Notes under the pieces: model-generated
Database searches by the model: none
Seen by the model: the letters and a program-made list of their open reading frames with translations, nothing else
What the model was told of the DNA's origin: nothing
Shown here: in pieces, positions 12,401-24,684 of the stretch
Layout: each line of letters opens with the position of its first letter
How positions within the stretch are numbered: the stretch's first letter is position 1
NCBI RefSeq assembly: GCF_009730915.1
Contig: NC_052489.1
Location: 30,993,916 to 31,057,915 of the forward strand
DNA length: 64,000 nucleotides
Source of the DNA: Dioscorea cayenensis subsp. rotundata
Taxonomy: Eukaryota; Streptophyta; Magnoliopsida; Dioscoreales; Dioscoreaceae
Direction of reading: 5' to 3'
Program-made: the position numbers and the translations under genes

Positions 12401-15400
12401 GAAGCGAACCTCGGCATATGGGGACATCAAGTTTTGCAAACTATGAGGCTTGGCATTGGTTCACTGGTCCAGCTTCCACTCCAGATGCATCCGATTTTCT
12501 TGGCCGGACTGGGGGTCAAAAAGATGAGCTCACGTGGAAAATTAAAGCATCGGTTATTCACTCAGCCCGTGCACACCCTGGGGTTCTGAGATCTGTAGCC
12601 ATATGTCATGATGAGTGCACTATATATACTGGAGGGGTTGGTCCAGGTTTCAAGGGAAGTGTTCAAAAGTGGGAATTATCAAGAATGAACTGCATATCTG
12701 GTTATTACGGTCATGATGAGGTTAGTGTGCCACAATGCTTTTTTTTATGCCTACTTTCTTTCTTTCTTTCTGTGAGAGTGGATAGACCACAATTATCGGT
12801 AAATTAAATTTTTGTTGTGCATTAGAAATAAGCATATCTGCTATTCCAAAGCTCAGTGTTGTTAAGGGCGCCTAGGCGCCCTAGGCCCCTAGGCGCAGTG
12901 CTAAACCTCCTTAGCGCCTCTAAGGGACTAGGCAAGGCGTTTTTAAGTCAGGCAAGGCTTTTTTACGCCATTTTTTGAAGTCCAAGGAGAAAAAAAAGGC
13001 CGGTTGATTGGAAAAATTGTTGGTTTTCTATTATTTAAAAGATCCACAGTTTAGTAGGCATTGGTAATTGAAAAATCTCTAAGTCTATGAAAAGAATAGA
13101 ATCTAATAACTAAGCAATAAATATTTCACTATTTTATACAGATCCTCATAGATGGCTGTGATTCTGAACAAGGAAAAGAAGATGAAAACATGAATTTAGA
13201 GTTTGACATTAATGATGATGATTATTAGCTGCTTATGATTTTACAAATAGAATTTTGACTTTAAGATAATACAAGTTTGTTAATATTAGAGTTTAAGGCT
13301 TTAAGATTTCTATTTATCTATGACTCTATCATATACCATATATATATATTCTTTATGTGTGTGCGCCTTACGTTTAGGCACTTGTTTTTTTTGCGCCTTG
13401 CGCCTCTGGCGATAGGAGGGTCCTAGCGCCTCGGATGCTCCTTGCGCCCTTGACAACATTGGCAAAGCCTGATTCAGGATTTTAAAGCCCAGCCCTTTAT
13501 TGACAACTATAACGAAGCATTAGTGTCGTATGGTATCACAACCTTTTTGTTTTGCAGTCAACTTATGTGAGCTTCTTATGACTGCAGAGCATCATAGCGT
13601 CATAACTGATTGGTTATGGACTAATATGGTTTTGCAACCAGCTTTTGAGTTCTGATGATCCTGCCTTTTGTGAATTGTAGTCTACCATTTTCATGTCATA
13701 ATTATAATGGCCCAGAACTCTTAAGGCTGCGAGGTTGACTGTTTCTTTACATTTTAACTTGGAAAATACAAGTTATCTTTAGCTGGGAGCAAACATAAAC
13801 TTTTCTTGATATTGTGGATAAACAACCATGTATAATTCTGCTCTCTATATTGCATTTGTTATTAATATTACCCAGGTAGGTGCTGTTTGTTCCCATCAAC
13901 TGCTACATTGCCCTCAGGATATGCAAGAATAATTTGGTTGTCTATCTTCTGATTTGTTAGCTTATGGTTGTTATATGTTTTGTCACTGGTTTCTTGTTAT
14001 CCTATTACAGTTGAAAATTGGCTCTTTCTCTTGTTTTCATATGCAAAATATTTACATATGTTTGTGTATATATTTTAAGATCTGTTATCCATCATGATGA
14101 ACAAGTTGCTATGTTGTATAGGTCGTAAATGCTGTCTGTGTATTATCTGTAAGTGGAAGAGTTGCTTCTTGTGATGGTACTATTCATGTATGGAATGGTC
14201 AAACGGGGAAGCTGATAGCAGCATACTCTGAAGCATCTACAAATTTTTTACACACAGCAAAATTAAACTCTGAGCCGAACAACATGCTGACTCCCAACAC
14301 TCTATCTGGTGGAATACTGTCTAATGCCTTCAATGGTAGTTTGTACACATGCATGCATCACATTGACTTTGATGAAAAACTTGTGGCTGGCATGGGTAAT
14401 GGCTCAATCAGGTAAATACCAGCTCAAATTTGTCTCTGTCAATAGTGTCCGGCAAGTGCAGATATACCAACTAATTTGACTCATCAAGGCCCTTTCAATT
14501 GGATTTTTTTTTTCTCCTGCAAGCAGGTTCATTGATGTTGTTAGAGATCAAAAGCTGCATCTCTGGAAAAGTGATCCAGCTGAGTCATCATTTTCATCTC
14601 TAATATCAGCCATTTGTTCTTGTGGTTCTGAAAATCATTATGCTGGAGCTATTCACTCGCCACCCTGGATGGCAGTTGGGTTAAGTTCAGGTCATTGTCG
14701 GTTGCTTGATGCAAGGAGTGGAAGTATTATTGCAAATTGGCGAGCACATGATGGCTATATTACCAAGGTATGCATGGTGAAGCATGATGATATATTCGCT
14801 GTGGTCCTCTTTTGGTGTGCATTAATCCTTTCTATATGTGCAGCTGGCCGCCCCGGAGGATCATCTGCTTGTCTCCAGTTCTTTTGATAAAACATTGCAA
14901 GTTTGGGACTTGCGAAGGTGCTATTTTCTTCTCTTTGTTGGCCGAAGTAGTCATGCCATCTTTTTTCCCCCGTAGGGTTGTATCAATCTATGTGATGGGT
15001 GTCGCAAATGTATCTTGTTTGTTCATTAGAAGCATTTGTAGTGAACCCAACATTTCATAACTGTTTATCATATACACTTTTAACAGCATTTAGCCAATGT
15101 ATAACCTGATATGATCATAATATTGGCATATTGCCTAAAACCTCTTACTGGAAATTGTTTGACAGGAACCTGGGAACTCAATCAAATGTTTTCAGAGGCC
15201 ATTTGGATGGTATCTCTAGCTTCTCCATCTGGGGCCAAGATGTGATCTCAGTTTCAAGAAACAAGATTGGGTTAACATCCCTTTCCGGATTAACAGACGA
15301 GGTATTTTCTACTTACTTTCTTGATTAACAGGGTTCATTATTCATTCTGTGATGATTATTCATGCATTCTCTACAGGGCGGGCAACACCGGCTTTTACCT

Positions 15401-15526
15401 CAGACTCTATATTCTGCTGACAGGGGGACGAAGAACCTCTCGCTTCTTTCCACCGTTAGTGTCCTTCCTTACTCTCGATTATTTCTTGTTGGAACAGAGG
15501 ATGGCTATCTGAAGGTCTGCTGCTAG
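6481..15526 (+). CDS. GFS12: GFS12-like BEACH, pseudokinase and WD40 protein
   Basis: Plant BEACH-family protein; in Arabidopsis GFS12 acts with BCHC1 in vacuolar protein transport. Exons: 6481-6609, 7408-7442, 7567-7620, 7784-9889, 10079-10406, 10550-10765, 10863-10935, 11018-11223, 11442-11504, 11638-11846, 11951-12062, 12217-12720, 14122-14411, 14527-14767, 14844-14917, 15166-15301, 15377-15526. They sum to 4926 nt, 1641 codons plus stop, close to the family length as I recall it. Start MEGAMPCFECLQRRIEADF fits the family. A kinase-like N-lobe (about residues 180-300) has HGNICPSN where kinases have HRD, so it is probably inactive. BEACH follows (about 370-550; SSDIGWRDLKKSKW, MQRLYQWTPDECIPEFY, HHWIDITFGYKLSG), then kinase C-lobe (LADDIFSVGCLLAEF), helical repeats and C-terminal WD40 repeats (from about 1280). 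The exon 5 donor is GC rather than GT. Intron 12 holds a DNA transposon. Confidence 0.93.
12854..13461. mobile_element. hAT-like DNA transposon relic in GFS12 intron 12
   Basis: About 608 bp with imperfect terminal inverted repeats: CAGTGTTGTTAAGGGCGC on the left, and on the right the complement of CAATGTTGTCAAGGGCGC. The ends are rich in GGCGCCTAGGCGCC-type sequence. The flanking 8-mers CCAAAGCT (12846-12853) and GCAAAGCC (13462-13469) agree at 6 of 8 positions, as in an aged 8-bp hAT target duplication. Inside, 13141-13228 reads ILIDGCDSEQGKEDENMNLE and ends in an acidic tail and stop, possibly the tail of a lost transposase. Too short to be autonomous. It sits well inside the intron and touches no splice site. 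Confidence 0.72.
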
Positions 15527-16391
15527 TATTTTGTGTTGTGTGTACGATGCCGATATTAAGACTTTCTGTTATAAAAGACATGGATTTTTGCTTGTAATCT
15601 TCGTAAATATCTAAAAACGTTCATATAAAATACGACCAAATAAGTTTTTAGACATTTTCATTTTATTTGTCACTGTTGAATGGCATTCAAAACTTATGTT
15701 TGAACGGACTGCGTGTGTTAAGTTGTGTTGTGAACTCTAGTAACCTTGATCACCATCCATTCTCTGTTTGATTGCAGGTGACAATGTTAGGGTTGTATTT
15801 AGGTTGTTTGAAACTCTTTGAAAAAAATATATATATATATATAGAACTAAACCGAGTTTTCAGTTAATAAATATATTTACATTTCAATATTAAAATTATA
15901 TTATTTTATTAATGGAAATTTTTTTATATATGTATATTGTTAAATTATTTAAACAATTAAATATTATAAAAGGACCGGTAGCCTACTGGGCAGAATGAAT
16001 GAGAGGGTGTCTATTATCCTAATTTTTTTTCCTCATTTATTTTGCAAGAAAATAGCCATTCCGTGAGGGGTGGGTGCATGGATAATACAAGTACCCAGTG
16101 AAACATTACCTTCCTCGTTATGGTTTCCGGTTTAAATCTTGGTTGGTGTCTTTCCAGTTTTACAAATGAGTAGCTGAAATTAATTGGAAAAATAATAATA
16201 ATAATAATAATAAAAAAGAAAAAAATCGCTGGAATAAGAGCCCACTACACTGAAAAATTGCTTCAGTATAGCTTCAAACAGATAACAAGTGGCAACCAAA
16301 ATTAGCTCCAAAAAATGCTATTGAAGTAAATCTTAGCGCATTACAGTCTTAGATCAAAAGAACTAAGACATAAAAAGAAAAGACCAGTCAA
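15527..16391. other. Spacer between convergent GFS12 and EMC5 genes
   Basis: Holds the two facing 3' UTRs, a (TA)n tract near 15826-15842 and an (AAT)n tract near 16190-16212. No gene seen. Confidence 0.55.
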
Positions 16392-18068
16392 TCACTGTGT
16401 TATTCCCTTCAATAAATCTGAGCTTATAACAGAGAAAAGATGTCTCAATACAAAGAGATGTTCTATTTCTTCAAACTTCAAATCAGCATCAAATGGGAGT
16501 ACTCTCCCTCGATGATTGAAGATCATAAAGTCTAGGTTAGCTGGTAATGAAACGACCCTGCATTTACACGAAAGTCTTAGTTAAGTGTCACATTGAAGCC
16601 CTACATTGTAATGCAACCTTACAAAAAAAAAAAATCACAGAAATTGCGAATATCTTTCATTTGTTGTCCTGTATCTAATACATCTGGCTCAAATGGAATT
16701 CTTAACTTCAGTATAATGCTTGCCTATATAGCAGTTAATTTGACAAAAATAAGTAACAATGTCTATCTGTAGCCACATCATCTCAGCCATCTTTGCACAA
16801 TTTTAAGTTCTACTTACCAAAAATACTTTAATTCTTATCACAGGATCAGCGACCATGAATATTGAAATTTTTCTAAAATGCATTGGTGGCTCAAATGGCA
16901 TTTATGGTATCTTGTTTATTTTGCACATAACATGTCACTGATGCGCTCAATGAAACCTCAAAAGGAAGCCTAACACTGGAAGTTTCTCATACTCTTCTAT
17001 ATTCTTTGCAAAATTAGATTCTATAAGCACAAAGCCACATTAAAAAAGAGGTCCCAAAAGATGATACAAAAGGAGTAAAAAGGCAAAGGATAAAAGATAT
17101 AGAGGAATTGCAAAGGAGGATTTGTGAAAAACCAAGTACCAAATCTAGCATTTAAACCTGAAAACCATGGTAAGACCAGACCACATAAACTCAAAAGATT
17201 AAACAACTCAAAAAATTGCCTAAGTAACCACAGTTGACACTCTTGACCTGCTTTCAATTTTTTATTCAGGCAGCACATATTGATCCATCACCAAATATCT
17301 TTCTACTTATCCAGTTAGGTAAACTTTGCATCAAATTTAGAGCAAACACAGCAACAAAAGAGAAATCCCATGGCAAATTAAGAAGAGCAGGGATAATAAA
17401 GTCTTCCATGTGTATGTAGCAAAAGGAGCCATACAATTAAATATCAATAATTTATCAAAGAATCATTGTATTGATATAATTCTCAAATCTAGAAAAGGTC
17501 AGAGCAATCTCAGACAATACCAAGAACACAACTTTCAAACTATTCATCAATCATGCATCAAGCGCATACCAGAAACCACACCTAAACTGACAGGGAAAAA
17601 ATCTCGCTAATTATCAAATCAAAGCAAGGGTTCAAAATTAGGGATTACCGGTTTTCATCAGAATCAGGTAGTATGGAGAGGAATTTGCCAGGCACGGTAA
17701 GACCAGCAACCATACAGAGGGTCATAGCAATGAGAAGCTCCACCACGACCTACACCACCAAACCCTAACCTCATATAAACATCATCGATCCAATCTAAAC
17801 CAACAAACCTAATACACAATTAATTTAAAAAAAAAAACACAAATTGAGATCACATACGTTCATGGGAGGTCCAGAGAACTCCTCCTCCACGATCTTCAGC
17901 ATGCCACGATCTAAAAAACAAAGCGATTGTTAAAAAGCAAAGAAAACCTAGAAACAGATCGCATCGGAGAAGAATAGAGGAAAGATGGATACATTGGATG
18001 GTGGCGTAGGCGGCGTGAGCGAGAAGAAGGCCACCGAGAACTCCCATTGCGAAGCCAACACCACCCAT
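16392..18068 (-). CDS. EMC5: ER membrane protein complex subunit 5 (MMgT family)
   Basis: Small two-helix subunit of the ER membrane complex that inserts membrane proteins; the family is also named membrane magnesium transporter. Exons in coding order: 18068-17993, 17910-17858, 17749-17649, 16557-16392, total 396 nt, 131 residues. The start MGGVGFAMGVLGGLLLAHAA gives the first membrane segment. Conserved blocks are YRGMLKIVEEEFSGPPMN, VVVELLIAMTLCMVAGLTV (second segment), PGKFLSILPDSDENR and LDFMIFNHRGRVLP. The family usually stops soon after DxKF. Here the frame runs on about 23 residues past LKF, so either this lineage has a longer tail or the last exon ends by another route. Intron 3 is about 1.1 kb. 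The start sits next to a (CTT)n tract in the 5' UTR. Confidence 0.88.
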
Positions 18069-21053
18069 CCCTCTCTTCTTCTTCTTCTTCTTCTTCTACT
18101 CCGCCGTCTCCGATGAGGGTTTTGTCTCGATGACGCTGATCAAAAAGCTTGTCGATAAATCGGTGTGAATGACTTTGCCTCGGGATTCGAACTCTATCAT
18201 TATGAGTCGATGATCGGGTTTGATAAGGCTCAGACTTTGTTTCCCCCAAACTCATCTTACACTTCAAAATAAATTAAATGATTTATTGTAATTTTTTTTT
18301 TTTAAAAAAAAATGAATAAATCATTTCAACTAAAAAAAATCAAAACAAAAGATAAATTACAGTAAACACCAAATCAAAACAGACCACTTGATGTGATATA
18401 AATTAGAACAATAAAATGAAAAAAACATAGAGTGAGATGACCCAATAACAAAGACAACCTAAAATAAAAAATAGAGTCCGATGATAAATCCCAAAACCAG
18501 ACTGAAAAGCACTAGCCCATGTGCTGAACACATGCCTCCTCGACTGTCGATGCCCCATTGGTCTCCTCTGTTCTTTGATAAAAAAACTCCAGACTATACT
18601 TGAAAATAAGTTAATTCTCTAATTTTCATATGAGAGTATAAATTGAATTAATCCACAAGTTTATTATAAATTTGAATCTATTGTTTCTTATTTCTAATCT
18701 ACCAAAAATTGAATTCACCCGTAAGTTTGTTATAGTTTTTTTCCCTACCTCCTTGATCTTTTTAAAAAATTTTGTTGGAAATTCTCAGATTTTCATGTGA
18801 GAGTACAGAAACTTTTTTTTTTTAAGAAAAACTGAACATTACAGAGGATATAAAATATTTAATTATATATAAGTTTTAACAAAACTTAATATTATAAAAA
18901 TAAAAGTAACTTTGTAAATTTTAATTTATTAATATAAATATCTGTCAAGTACTCACCATTAAAATATATCTGTTCACCATTAAATCATGTCTCTTCTAAA
19001 AAACAATTGTGAAGAGAAACTTGAAACTTCACATGATTCTCTAATGTTGTGTGTAGTGAAAATAGAACAATGAAAAGAACCCAAAGGAGCATCTGGTCAA
19101 CTTCTTCCCATCACTACATTCAAGTCGCCTGTCTGTCCTCTATGTCCTTTTTTCTTATTTAAAAGCTAGAATAACTGCATAAGGACAAAAACTCTAAATA
19201 TTTAAATTTTTAAAAAAAACAGTGATCTCAAAATTTTCTCTAAATGAATATTTTACCAAATAACCTAGTGTTAATAAGATGAAAAAATATAAAAAAATAT
19301 AAATTAAGACCCATCCGAATTGACAAGGGCTAGGTAGGCTGGAATTTGTCCATCTAAATTTAGCCAAAACATGGGCTATCCCATTTGTCCGTCCGTTTAT
19401 ATTCCACCATCACAGTTGGGCTGGGCAGCGCTTAAAAAATAAAAAGACGCTTACCAAATCATCAGTCCATTCAAATTCTGTATGCAAAGCTCACACAATC
19501 ACAGTAAATATAATTTGGTCAAAAATCTCATATTCACTGCTGTGCTTCAATGCTACCAGCTACAGCAGCAGCTTCAGAATGGAGGCTCCACCATGCATCA
19601 CAGTGGTAAGTATCAATCCATCAATTTTAAAACATCACCCAAAGTAATAAGTAGTTCCGTGGAAAATTCAAACACCAATTAATCTATAAATGCATTGACA
19701 CAAGTTTCTCATGCCTGAAACTGAAACATGAGTCATGAATCCAGATGCATTAACGTTGTCATATGTTAGTCACCACAGCACAACACGTACAAACAGGAAA
19801 TCAAAGCAAAGAGATGCACATACTCTGAAACTCACACGGGACCAATCAGAGATCCAGATTGATGGCGGCTTATCTAGTCACCCAAAAAAAATAATAATAA
19901 TAATAATAATGCCAACCATGGTCGCCAACAGTCAAAATTCTAATTTCAACCTCACTTGCAACCAGTTAATTAACTAACTTTATTAAGTTATTAATATATA
20001 TATATATATATTTATAAATCATAAGTATTAAAATAGAAAAAAATTCAATAAGATAACTCAATTTACTAGCTGTGAAGACTGATAAAAAACAACAAATAAC
20101 AAAACAAAATATAAAAAACAGATAGAGCACCCCCAACACTCTTGGGTCATTTGTATTGTTTCGGTGTCTAAAGAACTCCAAACTGAGTCTTCAAACTTGA
20201 TTCTCATAGTTTAATATATTATTATTATTATTATTAAACTCGGTCACAGTGAAGAGAAATATCTGGCTGGATATATAATTATTTTTTAATGAGGACTAGT
20301 TAAGCATTTAACCGACTCGATAAACGAGTGCCACATGGCATGTTTAAAATCTTTGAACAAGTGGGCCCGATCCTGTTTTATAGGTGATTAAATCTGCACT
20401 TCACCGACGGGTGGGCCCCACTGAAGGAGCTCCGATGCCACCGATAGGGCTTCCAATGGAAGCGCCGCGTGGAGGATCAGTGCTGGTTGCCACTAGCCAT
20501 TGATGATCGTCATCACAAAGCTCGGCTAAGCTCAGCTTGAGCCGTTGAATAACTGGTTCATATGAAATTTCCAATTTTAACCTCACGCATCTACCCCTAT
20601 TATCCGTCCATGTTCCTCAATTGTTTTCAACTCCCAATTTGGACTGTTTTCATCCATATATAAAAAAATAAAAGCATTATTCAACTCTGTTTACCAGAAA
20701 ATTAGAATTAAAAAAGAATATCTTATTTAGACTAATAACTCGTCTTAATCCATCCAAATCATTCAAATAAATGGCATGTGGCTGAGTGAATCATGGCATC
20801 TAAAACACATTATGCAATAATAACACCAAGGTGGGGTTTCATGGTTTGATTTCTGTCAAGTGTCAACATGAGGGGTTGGTGTTGTTTATTACTAATTAGC
20901 ATGAGTCTACATTGGTGACTTTGGTAACTTGTCCTTGTCTTAGAGTGCATGACTCCTGCAGCCAATATATATATATATATATATATAAATATTTATATTT
21001 TGAGTTCACCAGACGTCAGACCAACCACACCAACCACACCAACCCCTGGTTCA

Positions 21054-21080
21054 GCACCAGCACCAGCACCAGCACCAGCA
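21054..21080. repeat. CAGCAC hexamer array
   Basis: About four and a half copies of a six-base CAGCAC unit in an otherwise AT-rich spacer. Simple repeat. Confidence 0.8.
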
Positions 21081-21855
21081 CCCGGACGAGTGAGAGCTAC
21101 CAATAGGAATTAGTCATTGTGAAACGAAGGCTACATTTACCTACTAATTAGTATTAATATATTAACAATAGGGCTTCCTAATTATTTAAATATACGTCAT
21201 ATATTCTCATTTCTCAACTTGAGTTCCAAGTTCCAACCACTCTATTGGAAAAGGCAAATAAACGCAACTCAAATTTTTTTAATCGACTTTTTTTAACAAA
21301 AATATTTCCAAGAGATTGATTGAAAATGTTTTTTATTTTTATTTTTATTTTTATGATAGGAATTGAATGCATGGTTTTGTGTAGATATGAGATTTGGATT
21401 ATAAGCTCGTACTCACAATAAAAGGGTTTATTATCATCACTATAATGAGTGGGTTTTAAATTTGGACAATATAATTTTCACATAAACACTTTTTTTTAAT
21501 AGGACCAATGGCTGGCCAAAGAATAGTTGGCGGGCTCAAAATTTTTTTTGTAATAATTTGTCTGGTTCAAAATTTGAATTAATTTTTTTATAAAATTATG
21601 ATGCATTACTTATTTGATTTAGTGTGGTTTAAAGAGGAAATGACCAATGTGGTAAAAATTTGAGTCACTTAATTAAATAGTTTTGAATTTAAATTTTTGT
21701 GTATATGGTAACGACCATTTGGTCCATTGATATTGGGTCTCTTTTATAAAGTGTTCATGTCTCTCTGATTTGTGTGAACTTCGACATGTATAGAATGATG
21801 CAAATATTGTTGAGTTTATGATTGATTTTTGTGCATGTGCCAGCTCTCGATATAT

Positions 21856-22047
21856 GATTTATCTATATTTACTAAAAAAAAATTATATATATAAAAAACA
21901 CATATTGTGAAAAATATATATTTTTTATAATGCTGTCATTATTTTTGTGTGGATTTGTCTGTATTTACTAAAAAAATTATATATGTAAAAAACACGTGTT
22001 GTGAAAAATATATGTTTTTTATAATGCTGTCATTATTTTTGTGTGGA
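21856..22047. repeat. Tandem duplication, two units of about 96 bp
   Basis: Bases 21856-21951 are repeated at 21952-22047 with a handful of changes. Both units contain GTATTTACTA or its near match, an A run, a stretch ending TTGTGAAAAATATAT and the string TAATGCTGTCATTATTTTTG. No coding content. Confidence 0.85.
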
Positions 22048-22457
22048 TTAGTTTAGAGATTGTGTTTGATAAGAAATCAACGAGTAAATAAATAAATAAA
22101 AATAAAAATTGATTTTAAAATAAGTAAAATTAATTTTGATTAAATTTAGATAATATTAAAAATATTAATTTTTAATATTTTTTAAATTTATATATATAAA
22201 AAAAGGAAATTTTTCCAAAAAAAAAAATGGTGGGATAAAATGATGGGAGTGAATGAGCCGATGAAGCCACACCGTGGAACCAATGAACTTCAATTGGTTT
22301 TCTAATAAGCGAAGTGGGGCCCATGAGGGGTTGGTAGTGGGAAAGTGGGCCTCATCTGAACTGATTGGAGCCTTTCATTTACTCCCTCCCGACATCTGAT
22401 CCAACGGTCTATGTTTCATCATCAGAATATATGGAGGCCGTTCGATCTGGATCTCGT

Positions 22458-22467
22458 CTATAAATAG
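22458..22467 (+). promoter_or_regulatory. TATA box of SAM synthetase
   Basis: CTATAAATAG, about 30 bases upstream of the probable transcript start near 22490. It precedes a leader and an intron with good splice sites. Confidence 0.75.
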
Positions 22468-22575
22468 AGAGCTTTGGGCGGGTTCAAAGAGCCGTGAAAG
22501 CAGGGCATTCGGTGATTGAGTGCACGGAAGTCGCTAGGGATTCGTTTGCATCTACGTTCCCTTCGACGTTCTAAG

Positions 22576-23280
22576 GTTAGTGAGGGGTTGCTGGATCTCT
22601 CAAGATTTTTGTTGTTGGTGGTGTGGTGTTCTTGTGATTTTAATCCTTCGTCCTGGTTGTTTCACGGGTGGTTCTTGATTTTTAGGTTGTTTCCGGTGAG
22701 CTGCATCTGGATGCTCATTGATTTGGGGTTTTTGCTTGAAGATCTCATTTTGTTAGTTTTTTATGCTGGATCTGGTTTGATTTTTAAGAAATGTCATGTT
22801 TATTTGCAGATTTGAAACTGTTTTTTTTTAAAGTTGGAAGTTGTAGATCTGGTAGGGTTTGGTGGCTTTTGTTTCAAAGATTTATGTTTTTTTTTTCTCT
22901 TTCGAAAATTTAATCTTTTTTTCTGAGATTTTTGGTGCTCATGTCTTGTTATGTAGGTGAGGCTTAATGTGGTTGATATGTCTGATGTTCTGTGATAGAG
23001 TTGTAGATCCTGATCTGTTAGTAATGTAATTTTTATATCTATTTTTTTTTCGAGGCTATAGATCTGAAGTTTGTTATTCGTACTCTTATTTGAAATAATT
23101 CAAAATATTATTGCATATGACTGAGTAGAATCTCATCATTTTCTTCATCCAAAACTACCTTTGAAGATAAAAGATTTGGCCTTTGAACTTGACCATTGAC
23201 ACTTTATAATACAAAATTATCTGCTTTATTTTCTTAATTTTGGTGTAATAATAGGATGTGATCTTTTGCTTATTATTCAG
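22576..23280 (+). other. Leader intron of SAM synthetase
   Basis: The donor CTAAG|GTTAGT and the T-rich acceptor TTATTATTCAG lie ten bases before the start codon. A single intron of about 0.7 kb in the 5' leader is common in strongly expressed plant housekeeping genes and often raises expression; that effect here is inference. Confidence 0.8.
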
Positions 23281-23290
23281 CTCAAAGAAG

Positions 23291-24558
23291 ATGGATTCCT
23301 TCCTGTTCACCTCTGAATCCGTGAATGAGGGACACCCTGACAAGCTCTGTGACCAGATCTCTGATGCCGTGCTCGATGCTTGCCTTGCCCAGGACCCTGA
23401 CAGCAAGGTTGCCTGCGAGACCTGCACTAAGACTAACATGGTTATGGTATTTGGTGAGATCACCACCAAGGCCAATGTAGACTATGAGAAGATCGTCCGT
23501 GACACCTGCCGGGAAATTGGCTTTGTCTCTGATGATGTTGGTCTAGATGCTGACAACTGCAAAGTGCTTGTTAACATTGAGCAGCAATCCCCTGATATTG
23601 CCCAGGGTGTCCATGGCCACTTCACTAAGCGCCCTGAGGAGATTGGTGCTGGTGATCAAGGACACATGTTTGGATATGCTACCGATGAGACCCCTGAGCT
23701 GATGCCTCTCAGCCATGTGCTTGCTACCAAGCTCGGTGCTCGCCTCACTGAGGTCCGGAAGAATGGGACATGTGCCTGGTTGAGGCCTGATGGCAAGACA
23801 CAGGTATGGTCACAGTCATATTCCTTCCAACTCTTTCTACAATTGTTTGTTTTTGTTTTGAGATCTAATCTGTTCTGTGATGCCGCAGGTGACTGTAGAA
23901 TACGGCAATGAACACGGCGCCATGGTTCCCATCCGTGTCCACACTGTCCTCATCTCCACCCAGCACGATGAGACTGTGACCAATGATGAGATTGCCGCAG
24001 ACCTCAAAGAGCATGTCATTAAGCCTGTTATCCCAGAGCAGTACCTTGATGAGAAGACCATCTTCCATCTCAACCCATCAGGCCGCTTTGTCATTGGTGG
24101 TCCTCATGGTGATGCAGGACTTACTGGCCGTAAGATCATTATTGACACTTATGGAGGCTGGGGTGCCCATGGTGGTGGTGCCTTCTCAGGCAAGGATCCC
24201 ACCAAGGTCGACCGCAGTGGTGCCTACATTGTGAGACAAGCTGCCAAGAGCATTGTTGCCAATGGGCTTGCTCGCCGTTGCCTTGTTCAAGTGTCCTATG
24301 CCATTGGTGTGCCAGAACCTCTTTCCGTGTTTGTTGACACCTATGGCACTGGCAACATCCCCGACAAGGAGATCCTTAAGATTGTGAAGGAGAACTTTCG
24401 ACTTCAGGCCGGGAATGATCACCATCAACCTTGACCTCAAGAGGGGTGGCAATGGCCGGTTCCTCAAGACTGCGGCATACGGACACTTTGGCCGGGATGA
24501 CTCTGACTTCACATGGGAGGTGGTCAAGCCCCTCAAGTGGGAGAAACCAGCTGCCTAA
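23291..24558 (+). CDS. SAMS: S-adenosylmethionine synthetase, frame broken near the 3' end
   Basis: Cytosolic enzyme making SAM from methionine and ATP, the methyl donor and ethylene/polyamine precursor. Exons 23291-23803 and 23889-24558. Signature motifs are present: [54 protein letters not shown], and residues binding ATP and metal. After KIVKENF the frame changes: at 24396-24398 there is one T more than the conserved protein needs, so the literal frame ends at 24434 with a short foreign tail. The following frame carries the normal ending ([19 protein letters not shown], then [14 protein letters not shown]) to the stop at 24556-24558. Length without the extra base would be 393, the usual size. 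With every other residue so conserved, an assembly error is likelier than a dead gene. Confidence 0.93.
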
Positions 24559-24653
24559 ACCATTCTATTATTCATATTCATATCTGATCTGAGTATACAT
24601 CTGTCTTTTTTTCTCTTTTTTTTTTAAAAATCTTTTTGGTGTTGTTGATTGAT

Positions 24654-24684
<31 letters not shown>

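Larger units (their letters stand above)
18069..22457. other. Gene-poor AT-rich spacer between EMC5 and SAM synthetase
   Basis: About 4.4 kb with only short chance frames. It contains (TA)n tracts near 19991-20010 and 20966-20987, an (ATT)n tract near 20218-20236, a CAGCAC hexamer array and a 96-bp tandem duplication, listed separately. Bases 18069-18260 are probably EMC5 5' UTR and promoter. No protein-coding homology recognised. Confidence 0.55.

Noticed and set aside
15800-16260. Possible degraded repeat downstream of GFS12
   Set aside because: AT runs and a GC-richer segment near 15970-16010 are visible, but no termini or family could be identified.
17911-17992. EMC5 intron 1 as a U12-type intron (donor GTATCCATC)
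   Set aside because: The donor departs from the U12 consensus after GTATCC and the branch-like TTTTTAAC is weak; left as undecided and not claimed.
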